The notes under the pieces were generated by a model, which was not told where the DNA came from, did no database searches, and was given only the letters and a program-made list of their open reading frames with translations. The translations under genes and the position numbers were made by a program. From assembly GCA_003506895.1 (NCBI GenBank), contig DNXO01000054.1, forward strand, positions 1 to 49,977: a DNA stretch of 49,977 nt. The letters run 5' to 3'. Origin of the DNA: Acetobacteraceae bacterium. GTDB taxonomy: Bacteria > Pseudomonadota > Alphaproteobacteria > Acetobacterales > Acetobacteraceae. Positions 25,777-33,768 of the stretch are shown here, piece after piece (positions within the stretch are counted from its first letter, which is position 1; every line of letters begins with the position of its first letter).

Positions 25777-27653
25777 CCGGCGACTCCCGTCCGCACGGCA
25801 TCCCGCTGTACCAGCCGCTCCGGCGGCAGATAAACATACGCCGTGGTGCCGCGTCCCTTGATGCTGATCAGTTCCAGCCGGCCGCCGTGCAGTTCCGTCA
25901 GCTTGTGCGCCAGCGGCAGCCCAAGGCCGGTGCCTTCGAACGACCGCGACAACGTGTTGTCGACTTGGCCGAACGGTTCCATCGCGATCTGGATCTCCGC
26001 CTCCGTCATCCCGATGCCGGTATCGGCCACGGAAAATACCAACTCCCCGCTTGAAGGTATCGAAACGGTCAGAAGGATCCGCCCTTCGTTGGGGGTGAAC
26101 TTCACCGCGTTGGACAACAGGTTGATCAGCACCTGCAACAACCGCGTCCGGTCGCCGCGCACGCGCACGATCGCCTCCGGCAGATTCAGGTCCAGCGCGA
26201 TATGCCGCGCTTCCGCCTGGGCCCGAACGGAAACCAAACCGGCGCGCGCCAGATCGGCAACCGGAAACACCGTCTCGCTCAGCGTCGCCGTGCCCGACTC
26301 CACTTTGGAGATATCCAGGATCGCGTTGATCAGTTCCAGCAAATGCCGCCCGGAACTCCAGATATCAGCCGCATAACCCGCGATAGGGGGGGAGCCGGGT
26401 TTGGTCGGCGCCTGTTCCTGGATCAGTTCCGAAAAGCCGATGATCGCATGCAGCGGGGTGCGCAACTCATGACTCATATGCGCCAGGAACTGTGAGCGCG
26501 CTCGATTGGCGGCTTCCGCCGTTTCCTTGCTGGCCAGCAGTTCGCGGTTGGTTTCCGCAAGCCGGGCCCGATCCGCCTCGATCTGCGACTGCGCCGAACG
26601 CAGCCGGTCGCGATCGTAGGCAAGATCGATTTCCCGCTTTGTACGACGCCACATTTCGCGCATCAGCAGCAACGACAGCGTGACCATCAAACCAGTGGCA
26701 CCGATGCCAACCAAGCTCATAAGCCAGATATGGGTGCGGGCCGAACCCAGCACATCATCCAGGTCCAGCGCCACGGCCACGCGCAGATCGTAACGCTCCA
26801 ACCGGCGTATGGTGACCAGGCGATCGATATTCAGGATAGGGCCGCGGCGGCTATACAAGGCCGTCTGACCGGGTGCGATGTGCTCGGGATAGGTGCTGCC
26901 GCGCAAATCGGTGCCCACGCCGAGATGACCGTCCAGGTCGTTCCGCCCAAAGCCGGCCCGCGCGATTCCGTTCTCGTCGGCAATGGCAACCGTCCCGCGG
27001 CGGCCAAGGTCGATCCGTCGGGTCAGGGTCATCAGATAGGCCGGATTGAGCAACAGAATCGCTTCGCCGGCAAAGCGGCCATCAGCCGTTTCCAGCCGCC
27101 GGCTGACCTGGATGAACAGTCCAGCCGGGTCGGCGGTGTAGGCATCGATCGTCATTTGGATCGACGGATTGTCACGGTGGCCGATAAAATCCGGCTGATG
27201 TGCGAAATCGGTTGGTCCGGGCTCTGGTTTGAAGGTGGTTAGCAGCCGCTTGCCATCCGGCCCGGCGATCCGCACACCAATGGCTTTGTTGGCCATCCCG
27301 GTGGCAACCTGCTGGACGCCGGGCTTGATTTCGTCGTCGGGCGACGATTTGACGGTCCCAGCGATAGACTCAAGCACGGCGTTGGCGGCATCAAGTTCGT
27401 TCGTCAGCTCCATGGCGAACGCCGCGGTAAGATTATAGCCCTCGGTGCACCCAACGGCACGCGCGTTGGCGTATTCCGTCCACAGCGACCAGCCGATGAA
27501 CCCCCACATGCAGGTGGTGAGAAAGAGCGCGAGCAGGACGATTTTGCGGAGGACACGCACCGCCTGACGCCTCGCCCGCCCTTCAAAGCGGTCGGCACAT
27601 TCCGCGTTCGCATCGGTCGCGTCGCGCTGCATCGGTGTTGCCGCCTGGATCAC
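25773..27653 (-). CDS. Membrane sensor histidine kinase
   Basis: A 626-aa sensor kinase. There is a membrane helix at about residues 37-58, a large periplasmic sensing region (about 60-310, Cache-like), a second helix at about 317-340, a coiled coil, then HisKA with SHELRTP (His395 phosphorylation site). The ATPase domain carries NLLSNAVKFTP (N box), DTGIGM (G1) and GTGLGLPLA (G2). No receiver domain or response-regulator gene is next to it, so its partner is elsewhere. The frame starts with GTG at 27653; the ATG seven codons later (27632) is an equally good start. It is followed, overlapping, by the ribokinase-like gene. Confidence 0.88.
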   Translation of the reverse strand: MIQAATPMQRDATDANAECADRFEGRARRQAVRVLRKIVLLALFLTTCMWGFIGWSLWTEYANARAVGCTEGYNLTAAFAMELTNELDAANAVLESIAGTVKSSPDDEIKPGVQQVATGMANKAIGVRIAGPDGKRLLTTFKPEPGPTDFAHQPDFIGHRDNPSIQMTIDAYTADPAGLFIQVSRRLETADGRFAGEAILLLNPAYLMTLTRRIDLGRRGTVAIADENGIARAGFGRNDLDGHLGVGTDLRGSTYPEHIAPGQTALYSRRGPILNIDRLVTIRRLERYDLRVAVALDLDDVLGSARTHIWLMSLVGIGATGLMVTLSLLLMREMWRRTKREIDLAYDRDRLRSAQSQIEADRARLAETNRELLASKETAEAANRARSQFLAHMSHELRTPLHAIIGFSELIQEQAPTKPGSPPIAGYAADIWSSGRHLLELINAILDISKVESGTATLSETVFPVADLARAGLVSVRAQAEARHIALDLNLPEAIVRVRGDRTRLLQVLINLLSNAVKFTPNEGRILLTVSIPSSGELVFSVADTGIGMTEAEIQIAMEPFGQVDNTLSRSFEGTGLGLPLAHKLTELHGGRLELISIKGRGTTAYVYLPPERLVQRDAVRTGVAG

Positions 27654-27788
27654 CTGGACCGGATACTAACGTGACGAGATTGTCCACCGTACAGCAACGA
27701 CCTCGCTCGGGCAATCAGACATATGGATGACGAGGAAGGCAGCGGCCCCGGACCGTACCCATTCCTCACCGACACACGCGGCGGGATG

Positions 27789-28685
27789 TCATGTTTCCCC
27801 CAGAAACGCGCGCACATCCTGAAGAAAGAAATCGAGCTGATCGTGATGCACCCAATGCCCGGCCTTTTCCACCGCGAGCACGCGCGCATTCTTAAAGTAC
27901 TCAAGCCGCCCATCCTCGGCGGGATTCGTTGCCCAGCTTTCCGTCCCGTACACCAGCAAGGTCGGACAGGTGATCGATGACCAGAGTTCGGCGATCGACT
28001 CCCGCGTCATGTCATACGGCGGCCACAGCCGGACGTAGTGGTCGAATTTCCAGCTATAGGTGCCGTCCTCGTTCTGGTTGACCCCGTATTGCGTCAAATG
28101 CCGAGCCTGCTGGGGCGTCAGGTGCTTGTTTTCCTCCTGCATACGGGCGTAGGCCGCTTCCATGGTTGGGTAACGGCGCGGCTGCCGGCCAGAGTTCGCG
28201 CGCTGCATCTCGATCCAGTTTCGCATCCGCTCGCCGATTGGGCGGCGCTCCGATACCGCATCCTGGCCTGGACCCGGACCCAGCCCCTCGATGGCGACGA
28301 TCTTGCGGACGTTTTCCGGATATATCCCGGTGTAGCGCAACGCGATGTTGCCACCCAACGAGTGCGCGACGATCGTCACCGGCGCCAGATTCTGCTGATG
28401 GATCAGTTGCGCCAGATCATAAATGTAGTTGGCCATCGTGTATTGGCCCGACGCCGACCAGGCGGAATCGCCGTGCCCGCGCAGGTCGGGCGCGATGACG
28501 TGGTAGTCCTTCCGCAGGTCCGCCGCGACCCAGTCCCAGTTGCGGCAATGGTCGCGGCCGCCGTGCAGCAGGATCAGCGGGGGCGCGTCCGGGTTGCCCC
28601 AGTCCACGTAATGCAGCCGCAGCCGTTGGGAGAAATAGATCCGAGACGTGGGGCCGGATTGCGGCAGCATGATCATGCCTTCCAT
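27789..28685 (-). CDS. Alpha/beta hydrolase
   Basis: A 298-aa alpha/beta hydrolase with an intact nucleophile elbow AHSLGG (Ser109), the oxyanion segment LILLHGGRDHCRNW, DLRGHGDS and a late EKAGHWVHHDQ with the catalytic histidine. The enzyme class (esterase, C-C hydrolase or epoxide hydrolase) cannot be settled; Ser rather than Asp at the nucleophile excludes a typical epoxide hydrolase or dehalogenase. The amidase stop is one base upstream of its start, so it belongs to the same minus-strand transcript as the amidase and the 59-aa gene. Methionines at residues 4 and 6 are alternative starts. Confidence 0.85.
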   Translation of the reverse strand: MEGMIMLPQSGPTSRIYFSQRLRLHYVDWGNPDAPPLILLHGGRDHCRNWDWVAADLRKDYHVIAPDLRGHGDSAWSASGQYTMANYIYDLAQLIHQQNLAPVTIVAHSLGGNIALRYTGIYPENVRKIVAIEGLGPGPGQDAVSERRPIGERMRNWIEMQRANSGRQPRRYPTMEAAYARMQEENKHLTPQQARHLTQYGVNQNEDGTYSWKFDHYVRLWPPYDMTRESIAELWSSITCPTLLVYGTESWATNPAEDGRLEYFKNARVLAVEKAGHWVHHDQLDFFLQDVRAFLGET

Positions 28686-30080
28686 TCAACCGATCGGCGG
28701 CTTTTTCTTGTGCCAGCCCGTCGCCCGCTCATAGGCGGCGGCGACGCGAAGCACCGTGGCATCGTCGAAGTAACGCCCGGCGAACTGCACCGACACCGGC
28801 AATCCCGCTTGCGTCAGGCCTGACATCATCGCCAGCGCGGGATGCCCGGTCACGTTGAACGGGGTGCGCGCCTGCCGCGAATAGGTGCGCGCGGTTTCGT
28901 CCGGCTCGTCCATCCGGCTGGACGGGTCCATCGAGCTTGCACACAGCAGCACGTCGTAATCCCGCAGCCTGTCTTCAACCTCGGCGATCAGTTCGCCCCG
29001 GCGGCGTTGCGCGCCGACATAGTCGCCGGCGGTCATGAACGCGCCCGGCAGCAGCCGGCGGCGGGCGAGCTGGCCGTAATCGCCCGGACGCTCGCGCAGC
29101 CAGGGGGCGTGGATCGACCACGCCTCGCTGCACAGGATCACACGGTTGATGCCGGCGAATTCGGTCAGCGTTGGCAGGGTCACGGTATGGACCTGCGCCC
29201 CTTCAGCTTGCAGGACGCGGGCGACGTTCTCCAGCGCGGCGGCAACCTCGGGATGCGCCGGCAGGTCGCGTTCATGGAAATGCCGGACGAAGCCGATGCG
29301 CAGGTCGCGCACGCCACGGTCGAGCAACCGCCCGAAGCCCCTGGCTTGGGTGGCGGCACTGCCGGGGTCGCCGGGATCGTGCCCGGCGATGGCGTCCAGC
29401 AGCAGCGCATTGTCTGCGACGGTGCGGGTCAGCGGGCCGACGTGGTCCAGGGTGAAGGACAGCGGGAACACCCCGCGCCGCGACACCAGCCCATAGGTCG
29501 GCTTCAACCCAACGATACCGCAGGCGCTGGCCGGATTGCGGACCGATCCGCCGGTGTCGGTGCCAAGCGCCAGCGGGAACAGGCCCGCCGCCACGCCGGC
29601 ACCCGATCCCGAGGAGGATCCGCCCGGATGATGGTCGGGGTTCCAAGGATTACGCGCCGGCGGGAATGGCAGGTCGAAGCTGGGGCCGCCGATGGCGAAC
29701 TCGTGGGTGGACAGCTTGCCCATGACGATCGCGCCAGCCGCACGCAGCTTCTGAATGACGACCGCATCCGCCTTGGCGATGTTGTCCACCAGGATCTTGG
29801 AGTGACCGGTCGTCGGCAGCCCGGCGACATCGATGATGTCCTTGATGCCAACCGGAACGCCATGCAGCGGGCCGCGCGACTGCCCGGCGGCGATCTCGGC
29901 CGTCGCCTGTTCGGCCGCCCGCATCGCGCCCTCGGCGTCCAGGCGGATGAAGGCGTTCAGCTTCGGATCCAGCTTGCCGATCCGCTCCAGCAACGCAGTC
30001 ACCAGTTCCACCGGGGACAACTCCTTGGCCGCGTAGGCCTGGGCGATCTGGCTGGCGGACATCCAGTGGGTCGCGCTCAT
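28686..30080 (-). CDS. Amidase, GatA/AtzE-like amidase-signature family
   Basis: A 464-aa amidase-signature enzyme. The Ser-Ser-Lys triad is visible: Lys80 in VGIKDIIDVAG, the cis-Ser in GGSSSGSG (153-160), and Ser179 in GTDTGGSVR. It hydrolyses an amide bond; the sequence family includes GatA, AtzE and many aliphatic or aryl amidases. I start it at the ATG at 30080 (MSATHWMSASQ), not the in-frame 30110, because the upstream codons lie inside the small gene at 30077-30256. That gene's stop overlaps this ATG (ATGA), a GatC/AtzG-like arrangement. An alpha/beta hydrolase gene follows directly. Confidence 0.87.
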   Translation of the reverse strand: MSATHWMSASQIAQAYAAKELSPVELVTALLERIGKLDPKLNAFIRLDAEGAMRAAEQATAEIAAGQSRGPLHGVPVGIKDIIDVAGLPTTGHSKILVDNIAKADAVVIQKLRAAGAIVMGKLSTHEFAIGGPSFDLPFPPARNPWNPDHHPGGSSSGSGAGVAAGLFPLALGTDTGGSVRNPASACGIVGLKPTYGLVSRRGVFPLSFTLDHVGPLTRTVADNALLLDAIAGHDPGDPGSAATQARGFGRLLDRGVRDLRIGFVRHFHERDLPAHPEVAAALENVARVLQAEGAQVHTVTLPTLTEFAGINRVILCSEAWSIHAPWLRERPGDYGQLARRRLLPGAFMTAGDYVGAQRRRGELIAEVEDRLRDYDVLLCASSMDPSSRMDEPDETARTYSRQARTPFNVTGHPALAMMSGLTQAGLPVSVQFAGRYFDDATVLRVAAAYERATGWHKKKPPIG

Positions 30081-30256
30081 AGCCCGATCCCCGCGCGCAT
30101 CGGCGGCCACGGTTCGACAACCGGATCGGTCGGCACCCGCACCGCACCGGCATTGTTCAGCGCCTGCGCCGCGGCTGCCGCCACGTCATCGGGAAATTCG
30201 GCGAGGGCCTTATCCAGGCCAGCGGCTTTCGCCAGGGCGATAACAACGGGGTCCAC
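30077..30256 (-). CDS. 59-aa AtzG/GatC-like small protein coupled to the amidase
   Basis: A small gene starting with GTG at 30256, preceded by GGAG seven bases upstream, and ending in an ATGA overlap with the amidase. The 59-aa product begins MDPVVIALAKAAGLDKAL, has an Ala-rich helix near residues 24-34 and ends with PVVEPWPPMRAGIGL. Size, helical make-up and position match small partner subunits of amidases such as AtzG (DUF4089) or the amidase-associated GatC, in particular the EP.PP.R tail. It may be needed for amidase folding or activity. Homology is inferred from pattern and context only; a plain hypothetical protein is the alternative. Confidence 0.65.
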   Translation of the reverse strand: MDPVVIALAKAAGLDKALAEFPDDVAAAAAQALNNAGAVRVPTDPVVEPWPPMRAGIGL

Positions 30257-30357
30257 GGCAGTGCTCCACGATCATTGTGCGGTGCGATCATGCGTCCGGT
30301 TGTTCCGCCGGGAAAGAGGCGCCGTCATCGAAGCCATCGACAGACAACGCATATGGG

Positions 30358-30530
30358 ATAAAAAAAGGCGGTACGGCCGGGGGATGGGCCGTACCGCCTG
30401 AGGTTGTCGCGCGATATGTGGCGCGACTTTCGGGGAGGAAACAGGACACCGCCGCAGCGGCGTCGAAATGGTATGTAGAGCCAAAATGTTGACGAAAGGT
30501 TAACAACCACGTGTCCGGACTGATTTTTCT
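30358..30530 (-). ncRNA. Candidate small RNA ending in a strong terminator
   Basis: No protein-coding gene reads into the minus-strand terminator at 30360-30398, yet it is a textbook one. Just upstream, in transcript order, are TTCCTCCCC (plus positions 30432-30440), which is complementary to a Shine-Dalgarno sequence, and a 7-bp stem GTCGCGC/GCGCGAC (30406-30427). A possible promoter is TTGAGA-N16-TAGAAA near 30520-30550 on the minus strand. The order single-stranded CCUCCCC, hairpin, terminator hairpin is like anti-SD-bearing alphaproteobacterial small RNAs. The 5' end is a guess; a shorter RNA of about 80-90 nt starting near 30445 is equally possible. Confidence 0.45.
30360..30398 (-). terminator. 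Rho-independent terminator, minus strand
   Basis: Arms GGCGGTACGGCC (30367-30378) and GGCCGTACCGCC (30387-30398) form a perfect 12-bp GC-rich stem with an 8-nt loop. On the minus strand it is followed by seven T residues (plus 30360-30366 is all A). It points left and has no annotated gene upstream of it. Confidence 0.85.
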
Positions 30531-30569
30531 ACACACAAATAGTTTTTTCTCAACCCAAGGTAGCGGCCA

Positions 30570-31751
30570 ATGACAAACCTTCCCCTGGTCGGTCTGAAAA
30601 TACTGGAAATCGGCCACTATATCGCGGCCCCGTTCTGCACCCGCATCCTGGCGGACCTGGGCGCCGAGGTGATCAAGCTGGAACCGCCGGGCGGCGATCC
30701 GTTCCGCGGCTGGGGTGCCTCCAAGGACGGCAACTCGGTGTGGTTCAGCATCCATGGCCGCAACAAGCTCTCTATCGAACTGGATTTGAAGAAGGACCGG
30801 GACACCGTCCTGAAGCTCGCTGCCCGGGCGGACGTGCTGGTGGAGAACCTGCGCGCCGGCCAGTTGGAGCGGCTGCGGCTGGGACCCGACGAACTGCATG
30901 CGGTGAACCCAAGATTGGTGATCGCCCGCATCTCCGGCTACGGCCAGGATGGCCCGTATCGCGACAAGCCGGCCTTCGGCGCGATCGGTGAGGCCATTGG
31001 CGGTCTGCGCCACCTGACGGGCCATCCAGGCGGCACCACCGATCTGCCGCCGCCGCGCTGCGGCGTCTCGATCAGCGACGATCTGGCCGGACTGTATGCC
31101 GCGATCGGGCTGCTTTCAGCGATCTGGCAGCGCGACGGCATGGGCACCGGCAAGGGTCGCGTGGTCGATGTGAACTTAGTGGACAGCGTGTTCAGCCTGA
31201 TGGAGGGCATGCTGCCGGAATACGCGCTGGACGGGCGGGTGCGCCAGCCGGCGGGTGCCGCGCTGCCGACAGCATCGCCCACCAACACCTATCCCTGCGC
31301 CGACGGACGCTGGCTCTGCATCGCCGGGAACTCCGACCTGATTTTCTCCCGCCTGATGGCGGCGATCGGCCGGCCGGAGATGGCGGCCGACCCGGCCTAC
31401 CAGACCAACGGCCTGCGCTGCGCCAACCGAGCGCCGCTGGACGCGGCGATCAAGGCCTGGACACTGACGCTGCCGGCAAAGGAGGCCGAGGCGATCCTGG
31501 AAGCGGCGGACGTCCCGTGCTCCCGCCTGTTCGACATCGCCGACTGCGCCGCCGATCCGCATTTCCAGGCGCGTCAGGCGGTACAGGACATCGACGATCC
31601 GCTGATCGGGCGCACGCTGCATCCGGGGCCAACGATCCGCCTGGACGGGGAGAAGCCCGAGGACGTGGTGCGCTGGCCCGGCGCCGCGGTGGGCGCGCAT
31701 ACCGATCACGTTCTGCACACGCTGCTTGGGTTGCCCCGGAAACCGGGCTGA
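30570..31751 (+). CDS. CaiB/BaiF family CoA-transferase
   Basis: A 393-aa family III CoA-transferase, moving CoA between acyl-CoA and a free acid through an aspartyl-CoA intermediate. The N-terminal signature VGLKILEIGHYIAAPFCTRILADLGAEVIKLEPP is spread over residues 6-40. VLVENLRAGQLERLRLG follows, and the GVSISDDLAGLYAAIG region near residue 170 carries the catalytic Asp. The C-terminal GRTLHPGPTIRLDG is typical. It stands alone, divergent from the candidate small RNA and the amidase operon; substrates are unknown. The ATG has AAGGT 12 bases upstream. Confidence 0.88.
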   Translation: MTNLPLVGLKILEIGHYIAAPFCTRILADLGAEVIKLEPPGGDPFRGWGASKDGNSVWFSIHGRNKLSIELDLKKDRDTVLKLAARADVLVENLRAGQLERLRLGPDELHAVNPRLVIARISGYGQDGPYRDKPAFGAIGEAIGGLRHLTGHPGGTTDLPPPRCGVSISDDLAGLYAAIGLLSAIWQRDGMGTGKGRVVDVNLVDSVFSLMEGMLPEYALDGRVRQPAGAALPTASPTNTYPCADGRWLCIAGNSDLIFSRLMAAIGRPEMAADPAYQTNGLRCANRAPLDAAIKAWTLTLPAKEAEAILEAADVPCSRLFDIADCAADPHFQARQAVQDIDDPLIGRTLHPGPTIRLDGEKPEDVVRWPGAAVGAHTDHVLHTLLGLPRKPG

Positions 31752-31857
31752 TCGCAGCGATCCTGACGATGCCACGGGAAAACCGCGACCCTCTGCACTG
31801 TCATGGCGGGGGCACGGCCCATGGCGTCTTGGAGGTGGGGTGGTTCGCGAGAAAGCC

Positions 31858-32331
31858 AAGGACCTAACGCAGATAAGAAAGGCGATACCACAGATTGCGC
31901 GGATGGAGTGGTTTACACGGTATTGGCCACGCGGTCGATTTCCAGCCAGTTCATGTCGAAGTTGAGCAGCAAACCCGGGCACGGGCCGGAGGCCTTGAGA
32001 TAGTTGATGCACCGTGCGTGGTATGCCTCGTTCAGGGCATTGATGGCTTTCAATTCAACCAGCAGCGCCTGCTCGACACCGGGTCCGCAACATATTCGCC
32101 GATTACGATGCCGTCGCAGGTTATTGTAAGGCCATGCTGCTGCCCGACGGTAAGCCCGGCTTTGCGTCGTTCGTGGGCCGAGGCAATCTTAACAGAGCTA
32201 TTCAAGAAATCCCGCCCCAACGCACTAAAGACGGTGAAAGCGCAGCCGACGACTCGCTGGGATATATAGTTCCGACCGCTTTCATCTGCGTGCATCTGCG
32301 ATATCGCCTTCCTTATCAGCGTTAGGCCCTT
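31858..32331. mobile_element. GxxExxY cassette 2 bounded by inverted repeats (decayed)
   Basis: A 474-bp unit. Its left end (31858-31895) and right end (32294-32331, minus strand) match at 33 of 38 positions as inverted copies; the shared outer part is AAGG-CCTAACGC-GATAAG and the inner part again CGCAGAT-like units. It contains only a broken GxxExxY gene. The TCGCGA hexamers just outside each end are themselves palindromic, so they cannot be claimed as a target-site duplication. Length and design closely match the cassette at 12217-12683, although the outermost end sequences differ. Confidence 0.5.
31913..32295 (-). pseudogene. Frameshifted GxxExxY gene
   Basis: The minus strand first encodes a protein starting MHADESGRNYISQRVV and continuing CAFTVFSALG, clearly like the intact protein at 12270-12653 (MDADQES...CAFRVINTLG). 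After SALG a single missing G shifts the frame, so GAGFLE is lost and the motif tyrosine position reads Val. The frame later resumes AHERRKAGLTVGQQHGLTI. Another shift after GIVIGEYV moves the C-terminal half (LVELKAINALN, INYLKASG, LLLNFDMNWLEIDRV) into a different frame, ending at a TAA at 31913-31915. At least two frameshifts make it non-functional. Confidence 0.85.
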
Positions 32332-32537
32332 CCTTCGCGATCGTGCCACAGAAAGGTCCCCGAAGGGTTAACGCCTGGCTTGCAAAGCCCTGGCTGCATC
32401 GGACCGCGAAGGCAGTATCCCGATAGAGACACTCGTTTGGCACCGCCGCGTCCCAACACGCAAATGTCCAGGATCAGTCCGCTCTTGCATCTTTCCGCCG
32501 CTGCGTCCGATATAAGGCGCATCGCCGCCGAGGCCCC

Positions 32538-33086
32538 ATGCAGCGCATCGCGTTCCGTCTTCTCCCCCTGATCTGCCTGGCGCTCGCGGCATGCGGCAGC
32601 GGCGGCGCGAACAACGGCGCGCGCATCGGCGATGCCGGCCAGGCCGCGCCGGTGGAATGCGCCCCATTCGCGCGCGCCCTGACCGGAGTGTCGCTGTCTG
32701 GCGACGCCGCCGACTGGTGGTGGAGGGCCGAGGGCCGCTACGCCCGATCCCGCACGCCCCAGGTCGGCAGCATCCTGGTCTATCGCCGATCCTCACGCCT
32801 GCCCTATGGACACGTCGCGGTGGTTTCGGCCGTGCTGTCCCGGCGGCAGATCATGGTAACCCAGGCCAACTGGGTGCATCACCGGGTAACCGAGGACCAA
32901 CTCGTCCTTGATGTCTCCCCCGACGGAGACTGGAGCACCGTTCGCGTCTGGTGGCCCCCCACCAGCCAGATGGGCACCACCGACTACGACATTTTCGGCT
33001 TCATCCGGCCCGAACATCCGTCCGGCCACGACCGGATCCTCGCGGCCGTGCCAGGCGCTATTCGGGTCGCGGAAGCGGGGTGGTAG
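32538..33086 (+). CDS. CHAP-domain lipoprotein (putative peptidoglycan amidase)
   Basis: A 182-aa protein with a lipoprotein signal peptide: a hydrophobic stretch and the lipobox LAAC with lipidated Cys19, followed by Gly/Ser-rich linker. The CHAP domain has Cys41 in VECAPFARALTG, VGSILVYRR, YGHVAVV with His92, and QANW near residue 110, giving the Cys-His-polar triad of NlpC/P60-CHAP hydrolases. It likely cleaves peptide bonds in peptidoglycan in the periplasm, anchored to the membrane. The 3' end overlaps the convergent rlmE gene by 29 bp. Confidence 0.82.
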   Translation: MQRIAFRLLPLICLALAACGSGGANNGARIGDAGQAAPVECAPFARALTGVSLSGDAADWWWRAEGRYARSRTPQVGSILVYRRSSRLPYGHVAVVSAVLSRRQIMVTQANWVHHRVTEDQLVLDVSPDGDWSTVRVWWPPTSQMGTTDYDIFGFIRPEHPSGHDRILAAVPGAIRVAEAGW

Positions 33087-33768
33087 CGGTGTCCGAGCGC
33101 CCTTTGAACCCGGTCGCCACCACGTAAAGCTCGCTGGAATCCTTCCGGCTCGCCGGCGGCTTGGCATGCCGCACGGTGCTGAAATTCTGCTTCAGCAAAT
33201 CAAGTATCTGCTTCTCTGACCCGCCCTGGAACACCTTCGCCACGAACGCCCCGCCCGGCGACAGCACCTGGATCGCGAAATCCACCGCCATCTCCGCCAG
33301 CGCCACGATCCGGATGTGATCGGTCGAGGCATGCCCCGTCGTGTTCGGCGCCATATCCGACAACACCAGGTCGGCGCCGCCGCCCAGTTCGGCCGTCAGC
33401 CGCTCCGGCATCGCCGGGTCGGTGAAATCGCCCTGCATGATGACCGCACCATGGATCGGGTCGATCGGCAGCAGGTCCAGCGCCAGCACCGCCGACGCCC
33501 CCCGCTTCACCGCGACCTGAGTCCATCCCCCCGGCGCCGCGCCCAGGTCCAGCACCCGCACGCCCTTCTGGATCAGGTGGAATTTGTCATCCAATTCCAG
33601 CAGCTTGAACGCCGCGCGCGACCGCCAGCCCTGCTGCTTGGCCGCCACGACATAAGGGTCGTTCAACTGACGCGCCAACCAGCGCGCGGACGCGGTGCTG
33701 CGGCTTTTCGCGCTCTTGACGCGAACCACCAACCCCCGGGAGGGCGGCATGGACGGTGCCTTGGCCAT
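33058..33768 (-). CDS. rlmE: 23S rRNA (uridine(2552)-2'-O)-methyltransferase
   Basis: A 236-aa RrmJ/FtsJ-type methyltransferase modifying U2552 of the ribosomal A loop. The SAM loop is LDLGAAPGGWTQVA (about 73-86). The K-D-K-E catalytic set is Lys55 (RAAFKLLELD), Asp138 (LVLSDMAPN), Lys178 (FVAKVFQG) and Glu213 (SSELYVVATG). The frame is open upstream to 33882, but I start at the ATG at 33768 because it overlaps the preceding stop as TGATG and gives the family's usual N-terminus. Coupled to the upstream ppx/gppA gene, a common alphaproteobacterial pair. Confidence 0.94.
   Translation of the reverse strand: MAKAPSMPPSRGLVVRVKSAKSRSTASARWLARQLNDPYVVAAKQQGWRSRAAFKLLELDDKFHLIQKGVRVLDLGAAPGGWTQVAVKRGASAVLALDLLPIDPIHGAVIMQGDFTDPAMPERLTAELGGGADLVLSDMAPNTTGHASTDHIRIVALAEMAVDFAIQVLSPGGAFVAKVFQGGSEKQILDLLKQNFSTVRHAKPPASRKDSSELYVVATGFKGRSDTATTPLPRPE

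Noticed and set aside
31844..32340. TTCGCGA on both sides of GxxExxY cassette 2 as a target-site duplication
   Set aside because: The core TCGCGA is its own reverse complement, so it fits an extended inverted repeat equally well, and the spacing to the two ends differs.
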